NCBI GenBank assembly: GCA_950097015.1
Contig: CATNEN010000038.1
Coordinates: 16,486,001 to 16,550,000, forward strand
Source of the DNA: Macrostomum hystrix
Taxonomy: Eukaryota > Platyhelminthes > Macrostomidae
DNA: 64,000 bases
Reading direction: 5' to 3'
Each line of letters starts with the position of its first letter. The stretch's first letter is position 1. The position numbers and the translations under genes were made by a program. The notes beneath the pieces are model-generated. The model had not been told where the DNA came from. It did not search any database and saw only the letters and a program-made list of their open reading frames with translations. Of the stretch, positions 1 to 8,736 are shown one piece after another.

Positions 1-150
1 AAAAGTTGTTCCCTTACAGCCGGGAATCGAACCCTTGACCTTTAAAGAGAGATAATTCCGACGCTCTAAACAGACGTGGACTCAACAGTAGTACACAGTC
101 TTTAAAAGCGGAATCGAGCTCAGGGACGTTAGACTGCTCTGCCACTCACC
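1..150 (-). mobile_element. tRNA-derived SINE head (SINE-1-like), degraded
   Basis: On the minus strand this stretch carries a good RNA polymerase III B-box (GGGTTCGATTCCCGG) about 40 bases after an A-box-like TTTAGAGCGTCGG. A second, weaker B-box-like stretch (GAGCTCGATTCC) lies near position 115. The layout matches the tRNA-like heads of the better SINE copies at 27345-27592 and 61611-61812. No body or tail can be followed because the window starts here, so this may be one truncated copy or two nested ones. Confidence 0.45.
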
Positions 151-247
151 CCCAACTAGGTTATGTTTATTTTATTTTGTACAATATTATAGTAGTAAAT
201 TTGAATTTCACCCATTAAATACCGAAGGCAAGAACCACACCAATCTG

Positions 248-2637
248 ATGGGCACATTGTGCATTGCCTGGATCTACTTGGACACTTTCCTATGCAATCT
301 GGTATTCCTGCACTGTCTGGGCAGTACTATCGACACCTGGCTAAGGCTGCGCTATCCGATGCGCTACACTTATTCGACAACGCGCGGCTCCACGTGCCTG
401 AAGCTGGGCGCTCCGTGGAGTGTCAGCTTCATTCAGACAACGGCGGAGTTCGCCATCAGCAAGCAGCACGACAATCTTTACGACGAATCGGTCGGAGTCT
501 GCCTGCATAGAGATCCGAATTTCGTCATCCTTCGCGCCTGCATGTCCTACGCGGTGCCGTGCGCGGCGAGTTTGCTGATGCTGTGCCTCGGCTTCTGCCA
601 GCTGGCCACTGTCCGCGGACAGCAGGACCCGGAGCTGGTCAGCGAGCTCATCAGGTGATCGGCTGATCTCACTTCGGGGGGGGAGTCGGAAAAGTTTTTT
701 GCGGACCGAAGGGAAAATTTGTAACAAAGGGCCTTATTGACGAATATTGGGAAATAAGCGAAGAGATTAGTCACGCTGGAAAGATAAAAACATGAGAGAT
801 GAGACACGGGAGAGATGAGACACGGGAGAGATGAGACACGGGAGAGATGAGAGACATGAGAGATGAGACACGGGAGAGATGAGACACGGGAGAGATGAGA
901 CACGGGAGAGATGAGAGACAGGAGAGATGAGAGACATGAGAGATGAGACACGGGAGAGATGAGACACGGGAGAGATGAGAGACATGAGAGATGAGACACG
1001 GGAGAGATGAGACACGGGAGAGATGAGACACGGGAGAGATGAGACACGGGAGAGATGAGACACGGGAGAGATGAGACACGGGAGAGATGAGAGACGGGAG
1101 AGATGAGACACGGGAGAGATGAGACACGGGAGAGATGAGACACGGGAGAGATGAGACACGGGAGAGATGAGACACGGGAGAGATGAGACACGGGAGAGAT
1201 GAGACACGGGAGAGATGAGACACGGGAGAGATGAGACACGGGAGAGATGAGACACGGGAGAGATGAGACACGGGAGAGATGAGACACGGGAGAGATGAGA
1301 TATGGTACAACATGAGATGAAGGTGTGGATTCTTGGGGCCGGACCGTATCTGGCCCGTGTGATGTTTGCCAATCAGTGAATTCGGGTTACCTCTAGAGTC
1401 TTGTCAACTAATCAGATTTTCTAAGTTTAGCCCAGCAACTGATTGCATTAAACTTGGAATGAATAGCTGAAGTTATTTAATTTAGCGTGTTAGGCGATCA
1501 TTAGCCATTGCCAGTCGTTTCTTTGGATTTACAAGTTTACTTAATCGATAAAATCAATTTTTTAGATCCTATCACAAGCAACAGCTTTCGGATCCATCGT
1601 CGACCTCGTCGAACGGTGTCGGCGGCGTCGTAACATGCGTCGGAGAGTCGGACGAAAATAGCTTTCTACATCAGCAGCAGCAACAGCAGCAGCACCAGCG
1701 GCGTCCAGCTTCAGTGGCATCATCTTCCACATCGTCTGTTCTGTCGGCCACAATTCACGGTGCGTCATTGCCCAGAGACTGCACCAGGGAGACCCTTCTG
1801 GCCTATAGCGGCAACGGCGTCAGCTCCAGCCTCAGTCGGGACGCTACTAGCGCGTTCGAGCTGTACCGAATGACCCCGATACCGGAGGTGCCAGACGAGT
1901 CAATTAGCAGCAGCTGCAATGTACCGTCTAGTCGCAGTTGTCACACATTCAAGTCTGGCACTGCGGGCACCAGCATCAGGTGTAACAATGGGACTGACTC
2001 GGTGCTGCTGAGTCCAAGAGGTTTCACAATGCCCCCGGAGCTGCTACCGGTTGCTATGACAACCTGTCCAGTGCACAGTAGAACACTGCTGCACCAGCAG
2101 CACCTGCCGCCAATGGAGATTCCAACATCCGCGTTCTCCTACGACGACGAAGATGGAATTCAACAGCATCAGCAGCAGCAGCAGCAGCGGAACGAGCACC
2201 AACAGAAACGGAAGAGCCGGCGCAAATTCCTAAGTCACTCCTGGCGTAGAATGCTCAGCAGCGAGAAGTCGGCCTGCCGTTTAAACCTGTGTGCCTTCGC
2301 TGTCAGCCTACTGTTCTGGTCGCCTTACAGCATTGGCAGCCTGCTCCACTGCCTGTGCAACACCGTCCTGCGGTGTCAGGGTGCGCTTCAGCCAGCGGCC
2401 AGCAGCGTCGCTGACATGAAATGGATCGCCTGGTCCACCTGCGTAGCCTATCCGCTTTTCTTCCTATTGGCTGATTCTAATATTAGGAGGGCTATTCGTC
2501 TGGCCTGCTGCTGTTGCGGCTGCAGCCAAGAATCAGCTGCCATAGACGAATTAGTCTATGGGCCATCGGGCAGTGCCGAGGAGGATGACATTGATGAGGC
2601 TGGAACTCCAGACATGGTAGCTGATAGTCGAGCCTAA
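248..2637 (+). CDS. Divergent aminergic-type rhodopsin-family GPCR, 5' end outside the window
   Basis: Two exons, 248-654 (frame open upstream, so its true start lies further left) and 1566-2637, join in frame at CAG|gtgatc and ttttag|A. The first exon holds TM3 to TM5. TM3 has the aminergic pattern C-x2-W-x3-D (C3.25, W3.28, D3.32), followed by a TM4 with PW, a cysteine in extracellular loop 2, and a TM5 with P5.50. The second exon begins with a long Gln/Ser-rich intracellular loop 3, as in muscarinic and other amine receptors, then TM6 (LLFWSPY) and TM7 (W-x9-P). Two activation motifs are broken: the DRY motif reads DTW, so Arg3.50 is Thr, and NPxxY reads YPLFF. The frame is intact across both exons, so it looks maintained. 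TM1 and TM2 would be upstream of the window. The ligand cannot be predicted. Best guess is a muscarinic/histamine-like orphan receptor. Confidence 0.82.
675..1376 (+). mobile_element. Decayed hAT-like MITE with expanded minisatellite core, in the GPCR intron
   Basis: The ends resemble those of the complete element at 30728-31189. On the left a G-rich start is followed by AGTCGGAAAAG, then GCGGACC and later GGGCCTTATTGAC, matching CAGGGGTAGGCAAAC, GCGGGCC and GGGCCGCATTGAC. On the right, GTATCTGGCCCGTG and GTTTGCCAATCAG match the inner and outer right end. The middle is the 16-bp array at 793-1305. No target duplication is recognisable, which fits an old insertion. Confidence 0.6.
793..1305 (+). 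repeat. 16-bp minisatellite, about 32 units
   Basis: Tandem units of gagacacgggagagat with few substitutions; some units read gagagacatgagagat. It is the core of the decayed MITE at 675-1376 and shares its unit with the arrays at 30810-31085, 46775-47285 and 48325-48895. Long open frames on the minus strand (repeating SHLSRVS) are a by-product of the periodicity. Confidence 0.95.
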
Positions 2638-3600
2638 CTTAAAGAAGTTTTGCTTTTTGTACTTATAAGTTCACCCAAACAGTTAAACAAAATAAGCGCA
2701 AATTCAAAATTTTGTGAACGTCCTTGTGATATATTAGTTGTTTAAGTAATTAAAAAAATTATTTATTAGTGTGCAAATCTAAATTGTCATTTCTCCAATG
2801 CATTAACAATTTAAAGTTTTAAAATTCTGTCGCAGTTTCATTGAGAATCTTTTTTTAAATCAGTTATTGCTTGAGAAGTGTGTTTGCGTCTCGTTAAAAT
2901 TCATTTGTTAAGAATATTTGTGTTGCATGTTGTGTGGCAGCTTAAAATAAACATCAAAAGAAAACTAGAGTATAAAACTTTTACTCTGTGTGATAAAGGA
3001 AGTTAAAAATGTGTAACATCACAAGAAAAAATAGGAATGGGTGAATGAAGTAATGAGACAATGTAGACTGGAATGAGTAAATGAATAAAATTAATAATAA
3101 TAATTAATAATAATTGAAGTTGTTTCATTGGATACAGCAGAAAATTCTAGCTTGTGTTATGGATTTTCATAGAGACAGAAAAATTAAAAATGTGGGTATT
3201 TGAAATAACAAATTTCAAGCTTTTACTTTGAACTACACCAACTATACAGTTCCAGCTATACAGTGATGTATGTGTGCGCCATACTAACCTTGTCCTAATT
3301 AAAATGCCAGATGCAGTTTAACCGTAATCAGCACCTGGTCAATGGATTTTACTGGCATGGCAGCTGTGCTGTATATAATACCGTTGGACTATGGAAGCTT
3401 ATCAGAGAGAAAAGACAAATCATATTACCAAGAAGGGAACATATGATAGAGAAAAATCAAATGAAAGAACAAAACTTTATAATTGCATTCTTTACTTTAA
3501 TCCTGAATCCTGAATCAGGATCCTGAACCTGATATCCTGAACTCCAGTGAAGGAGAACAAAGCAAATGTCTCACTTATACAAAAAATATTAGATAAATAC
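2638..3600. other. 3' flank of the GPCR gene, no further gene seen
   Basis: AT-rich sequence with a poly(A) signal AATAAA at 2946-2951, about 310 bases after the GPCR stop, which is a plausible 3' end. A 71-codon open frame at 3311-3526 has no recognisable features. A small cluster of cctgaatc repeats lies at 3500-3540, just before the 33-bp array. Confidence 0.5.
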
Positions 3601-3872
3601 AAGGACCACAGACTACGTACAGCAGCTCAGTCCATGGACCAAAGACTGCGTACAGCAGCTCAGTCCATGGACAAAAGACTGCGTACAGCAGCTCAGTCCA
3701 TGGACAAAAGACTGCGTACAGCAGCTCAGTACATGGACCAAAGACTGCGTACAGCAGCTCAGTCCATGGACAAAAGACTGCGTACAGCAGCTCAGTCCAT
3801 GGACCAAAGACTGCGTACAGCAGCTCAGTCCATGGACCAAAGACTACGTACAGCAGCTCAGTCTATGGACTG
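3601..3872 (+). repeat. 33-bp minisatellite, about 8 units, derived from a SINE tail
   Basis: Units contain CAGCTCAGTCCATGGAC and AGACTGCGTACAG. On the minus strand each unit reads GTCCATGGACTGAG followed by CTGCTGTACG, very close to the conserved 3' tail of the SINE-1 copies (AGTCCATGGACTGAACAG). A minus-strand SINE-1 copy ends immediately to the right, with its tail pointing into the array. The 11-residue periodic open frame (MDQRLRTAAQS) is explained by the unit being a multiple of three. Confidence 0.9.
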
Positions 3873-3875
3873 GTA

Positions 3876-4042
3876 GGCCCTAAACTTTCATCCCAACAAT
3901 TATTGTTATTAATGTTTACTGCTCGGTGAACTGAAGCAATTCAGAGTTAGTTGTCTTGCTGAATGTGTTTTCTTGGGCTGCGATTCGAACTCCCGACCAC
4001 ATGCTCGCAGGTCCAAAGCTCTCACCGCCTTGCAGCAATACC
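3876..4042 (-). mobile_element. SINE-1 copy abutting the 33-bp array
   Basis: On the minus strand: a tRNA-like head with B-box GGGAGTTCGAATCGC, then CAGCAAGACAACTAAC and TTGCTTCAGTTCACC. These correspond to TTTGGCAAGACACTAA and TTGCTTTAGTTCACC in the copy at 61611-61812. The 3' end runs straight into the array at 3601-3872. Confidence 0.75.
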
Positions 4043-4414
4043 ATTTTTAGGCAATCAAATAATCAAGAAGCTCGTACTCGTACATATCAATCATACTCGT
4101 ACTCGTACATACTCATACATATTTTTTGTTCAAAATATGTCTTCCAAGTTTAGGCTAGAACTTTTTAGAAATAGCTGTAGCAGCGGATGCATTTTTAGTT
4201 ACATGAGGTAAAGTAGGGATAATTCATAGAAAGGTATCGAAATTCGACAGCGTACAACCCCCTTTTTACGCATAACAAACAACACAGCTCGATCCAATCA
4301 ATACAGGCCACATTTTTACAGAAAAATGCTACATAGAAAAAGAACAAGAATATCAAATTCCAAGATAATTTATTATTAATCAGAAGTTTAGATTTTCTGA
4401 TAGTTCACATTTTG

Positions 4415-4420
4415 TTTATT
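4415..4420 (-). terminator. Poly(A) signal for the 4473-4823 gene
   Basis: AATAAA on the minus strand, about 53 bases beyond the stop codon of the small minus-strand gene, at a normal distance for a short 3' UTR. Confidence 0.5.
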
Positions 4421-4472
4421 GAAACTATTGCTATATTCACACACCATACTACTAAGAAAGTCATCGCAAGTG

Positions 4473-4823
4473 TCAGTAGTACAGTTGAGAAATAAATTTT
4501 CCATTGCGAGCATTTTGCACCTGTAGGAGTATGTCTAGGCAGAGCTCTTTCGCTACTCTGTTGTAGATGAATTGATGTACGTGAAGTTGAGTCTCGGCCT
4601 TCTTAGCAAAGGTGAAAACCATCTTGGACTCTTTTCCTCGTTTAATTTCAACAGAGAAGAAGTCTAGATTAGGCACTGACAACAGTTGATAATTTAATTC
4701 CAAGTCGTCGATTAGATGCAATGACATTAGCTTGCGAAAGTTGATGTTCAGAGCACGCGAATACGGACTGTCGCAGTACACAACGCGAACCAGGATACGC
4801 TTAATAGATTCAGTTTGGCTCAT
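4473..4823 (-). CDS. Small single-exon protein, unplaced; weak resemblance to SelW/Rdx fold
   Basis: A 116-codon open frame with a start ATG at 4823, ordinary amino-acid composition, no repeats, and a poly(A) signal shortly after the stop. It sits alone in AT-rich spacer. I do not recognise the family firmly. The opening pattern ILVRVVYCDSPYSRALN, with a later strand-like VEIKRGKESKMVF, resembles the layout of selenoprotein W/Rdx proteins, where VRVVYC starts the first strand and precedes a CxxC or CxxU site. Here only the first cysteine remains (CDSP), so a redox role would be doubtful. It could equally be an unrelated lineage-specific protein or a retained exon of a larger gene. Confidence 0.5.
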   Translation of the reverse strand: MSQTESIKRILVRVVYCDSPYSRALNINFRKLMSLHLIDDLELNYQLLSVPNLDFFSVEIKRGKESKMVFTFAKKAETQLHVHQFIYNRVAKELCLDILLQVQNARNGKFISQLYY

Positions 4824-5054
4824 GGCTGCTAGATTCGATTATCTTTAGTCGATAAATGTAAAATATCTAGTTTGTGTTCGGCACTTTCACTAAACCCAAG
4901 AATAAAAATACTATAGGTAAAGAAAGCTATTGTCTATGGAAATAAAAACCTAAAAAGTAAAAAAATCTTGAAATAGCTTATACTATTTCAGTTGAATAAT
5001 TTTAAAAGCCATAATACCCTGCAAAATATTTTCGAAACAGCTATAATTTTCAGG

Positions 5055-7080
5055 ACTGATAAGCTTTAGGCATGGATGAATGAATAGAATTCATTTCTAT
5101 TCATTCATCCATGGCTTTAGGTCGCAGTTAATAGACCAATGATAAGCTACAGGTTGTAGATAATAGACCCTTGATAAGATTCGGGTTGTAGATAATAGAC
5201 CCTTGATAAGCTTCAGGTTGTAGATAATAGACCCCTGATAAGCTTCAGGTTGTAGATAATAGACCCCTGATAAGCTTCAGGTTGTAGATAATAGACCCTC
5301 GATAAGCTTCAGGTTGTAGATAATAGACCCTCGATAAGCTTCAGGTTGTAGATAATAGACCCCTGATAAGCTTCAGGTTGTAGATAATAGACCCTCGATA
5401 AGCTTCAGGTTGTAGATAATAGACCCCTGATAAGCTTCAGGTTGTAGATAATAGACCCTCGATAAGCTTCAGGTTGTAGATAATAGACCCCTGATAAGCT
5501 TCAGGTTGTAGATAATAGACCCTCGACAAGCTTCAGGTTGTAGATAATAGACCCCTGATAAGCTTCAGGTTGTAGATAATAGACCCTTGATAAGCTTCAG
5601 GTTGTAGATAATAGACCCTTGATAAGCTTCAGGTTGTAGATAATAGACCCCTGATAAGCTTCAGGTTGTAGATAATAGACCCTCGATAAGCTTCAGGTTG
5701 TAGATAATAGACCCCTGATAAGCTTCAGGTTGTAGATAATAGACCCTCGACAAGCTTCAGGTTGTAGTTAATAGACCCCTGATAAGCTTCAGGTTGTAGA
5801 TAATAGACCCTTGATAAGCTTCAGGTTGTAGATAATAGACCCTTGATAAGCTTCAGGTTGTAGATAATAGACCCTTGATAAGCTTCAGGTTGTAGATAAC
5901 AGAACCTTGATAAGCTTCAGGTTGTAGATAATAGACCCTTGATAAGCTTCAGGTTGTAGATACTAGACCCTTGATAAGCTTTAAGACATAGATAATAGAC
6001 CCTGGACAAGCTTCAGGTTGTAGATAATAGATACTTGATAAGCTTCAGGTTGTAGATAATAGACCCTTGATAAGCTTTAAGACATAGATAATAGACCCCT
6101 GATAAGCTTCAGGTTGTAGATAATAGACCCTTGATAAGCTTCAGGTTGTAGATAATAGACCCTTGATAAGCTTCAGGTTGTAGATAATAGACCAATGATA
6201 AGCTTCAGGTTGTAGATAATAGACCCTCGACAAGCTTCAGGTTGTAGATAATAGACCCTTGATAAGCTTTAAGACATAGATAATAGACCGCTGATAAGCT
6301 TCAGGTTGTAGATAATAGACCCTTGATAAGCTTCAGGTTGTAGATAATAGACTCTTAATAAACTTCAGGTTGTAGATAATAGACCCTTAATAAGCTTCAG
6401 GTTGTAGATAATAGACCCTTGATAAGCTTCAGGTTGTAGGTAATAGACCCTTAATAAGCTTCAGGTTGTAGATAATAGACCATTGATAAGCTTGAGGTTG
6501 TAGATAATAGACCAATGATAAGCTTCAGGTTGTAGATAACAGACCCTTGATAAGCTTCAGGTTGTAGATAACAGACCCTTGATAAGCTTCAGGTTGTAGA
6601 TAATAGACCCTTGATAAGCTTCAGGTTGTAGATAATAGACTCTTGATAAGCTTCAGGTTGTAGATAATAGACCCTTGATAAGCTTCAGGTTGTAGATAAT
6701 AGACTCTTGATAAGCTTCAGGTTGTAGATAATAGACCCTTGATAAGCTTCAGGTTGTAGATAATAGACCAATGATAAGCTTCAGGTTGTAGATAACAGAC
6801 CCTTGATAAGCTTCAGGTTGTAGATAACAGACCCTTGATAAGCTTCAGGTTGTAGATAATAGACCCTTAATAAGCTTCAGGTTGTAGATAATAGACTCTT
6901 GATAAGCTTCAGGTTGTAGATAATAGACCCTTGATAAGCTTCAGGTTGTAGATAATAGACCAATGATAAGCTTCAGGTTGTAGATAATAGACCCTTGATA
7001 AGCTTCAGGTTGTAGATAATAGACCTTTGAGAAGCTTTAAGACATAGATTATAGACATTGTATGAGCTTTAAGATGTGGA
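5055..7080 (+). repeat. 32-bp satellite, about 61 units, HindIII site in nearly every unit
   Basis: Head-to-tail units of 32 bases containing GATAAGCTTCAGGTTG followed by TAGATAATAGACCC and two variable bases (cc, ct, tt, aa, tc). A diverged variant with TTTAAGACATAG in place of TTCAGGTTGTAG recurs at about 5985, 6075, 6265 and 7035, and units at both edges are more diverged. Almost every unit holds AAGCTT. The array is intergenic, between the 4473-4823 gene and CEP295. Confidence 0.97.
5071..5113. repeat. 43-bp perfect palindrome with 8-bp flanking direct repeats
   Basis: Arms CATGGATGAATGAATAG and CTATTCATTCATCCATG are perfect 17-base inverted repeats around a 9-base centre. The sequence GCTTTAGG occurs directly before (5063-5070) and directly after (5114-5121). 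Removing the palindrome and one copy of GCTTTAGG restores a diverged unit of the surrounding 32-bp satellite, so it looks like an insertion. Confidence 0.85.
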
Positions 7081-7724
7081 TCACTGAATAAAGATTCATT
7101 TATTGAAGGAATAGACGATAAAAGTAGCGAAATATTTAAGAATTTGGGAAAAAATTTTAGGTGGCTTGAGAATTCCTGGAACTTCCAGCTGATGATGAGT
7201 AGTTTTATTAATTTAAATTAAAATTCTACACACAGCATTTTTTAAGCTAGTTAGCAAATGGATCTTACATTGAAAAAGTGGACGAATTTTGAATTAAAAA
7301 AACAAGGCATGTAAAAATTTGGTCTCGAAAAATTCCATGTCAAATAAGGCCCAGCCAAAAGTAGAAGTATAAACGAAAATAACATTTTTGTTGGACAGAA
7401 TAGTAGAATTAGGAACTAAACTGGCGAAAGTTGTGACAGCCATAATTGTTATTTGTGCATATAAAACAGTGTCAAATTAAGACAGTAAATTCGTAGAAAA
7501 ATACTAAGTAAAAAATTGAAAATTTGTCTAAACCTCTGAAAAGAAATTTTCACTTTGGGACGGAGACAAAATAATTAAAAAGCATTTTAAGCACTGGTTG
7601 AAATAATTGGGCGGAATGATTAGGTAACAGATAGCAGATAATTTGGAATTTAAATCAGTTAGCAACGTGCTGCATCCCAATCAACGAGAACGCATAGACT
7701 TGACAGCAAAAATAACAGGGCCTT
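7081..7724. other. AT-rich spacer, no gene seen
   Basis: No convincing coding potential, splice-bounded exon or structured repeat between the 32-bp and 24-bp arrays. Confidence 0.5.
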
Positions 7725-8330
7725 GTTGAAGGGAAATCCCACGATCATGATAAGGGAAATTCCATAGTCTTGGTAAAGGGAAATCCCATGGTCTTCGTGA
7801 AAGGAAATCCCGTGGTGGTGGCCCACCATGGTCTTAGTGACGGGAAATTTTAACATGGTATTAGTAACGGGAAATCCCAAGGTCTTGGTGAAGGGAAATC
7901 AAATGGTCTAGGTGTAGGGAAATCCCATGGTCTAGGTGAAGGGAAATCTCAAGGGCTTGGTGAAGGGAAATTCTATGGTCTAGGTGAAGGGAAATCCCAA
8001 GGGCTTGGTGAAGGGAAATCCCATGGTCTAGGTGAAGGGAAATCAAATGGTCTAGGTGTAGGGAAATCCCATGGTCTAGGTGAAGGGAAATCCTAAGTGC
8101 TTGGTGACGGGAAATCCCATGGTCTAGGTGAAGGGAAATCCCAAGGGCTTGGTGAAGGGAAATCCTACCATGGTCTTGAAGAGAAATCCGGCTGTGATCT
8201 TATCTGCAGGGTGTACCGGGCCGAGCGGCTATGGTCTTAGTAAAGGGAAATCCCACGGTGTTGGTTAAGGGAAATCCTACGGTCTAGGTGAAAATAAATG
8301 CAGGGAGTCTTGATGAAGGGGAATGAAGAA
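7725..8330 (+). repeat. 24-bp minisatellite, about 24 units
   Basis: Units of the form GGGAAATCCCATGGTCTAGG plus TGAA, with the middle alternating between CATGGTCTAG and AAGGGCTTGG. The alternation gives a partial 48-bp period. GGGAAATCCC in each unit is itself an inverted-repeat-like stretch. The left and right edges are degraded. Confidence 0.93.
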
Positions 8331-8675
8331 TAGCAATTTACGTACTTCTGAAGTCCCAATGTTCATTACAAATCAGTAGTAACTAATAGACAGCGAGTTT
8401 AAATTTTTCGATCAATGTTGTTAGTAACAAAAATATTTAACTAAACGCAAATAAAAATTATTCATTGTCCTAGATTAACGAGAAAATAGTTTTTTTTGCT
8501 TCAAAATAAAAACCACACTAATCTGCTCTGCAGTTAGACAAATTAGTTACAAAAAGCACCAATAAGTGTATAAAAACGTGATTAAAAAAGAAAAATTTTA
8601 GGTAGACGAGTTATACAATGATATTTAGACATGGAAAAAATGTACAACAGAACAAACTGAGCATTGTGAGAGTGC
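8331..8675. other. Spacer at the 3' side of CEP295
   Basis: AT-rich sequence without visible features, between the 24-bp array and the CEP295 poly(A) signal. Confidence 0.4.
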
Positions 8676-8681
8676 TTTATT
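8676..8681 (-). terminator. Poly(A) signal of CEP295
   Basis: AATAAA on the minus strand, 56 bases after the CEP295 stop codon. Confidence 0.6.
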
Positions 8682-8736
8682 CTGGACTCAAGAGTTTAAG
8701 AAAAGCATTAGTCTCAGACTAATTACGAGCCATAAT

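Noticed and set aside
547-1372. Long minus-strand open frames with repeating SHLSRVS peptides
   Set aside because: Produced by the 16-bp array; three frames are open at once and the peptide has no start context. The same holds for the frames over the arrays at 46775-47285 and 48325-48895.
5055-7080. CRISPR-like array of 32-base repeats
   Set aside because: Direct head-to-tail units without spacers, in an intron-bearing animal genome; it is a satellite.
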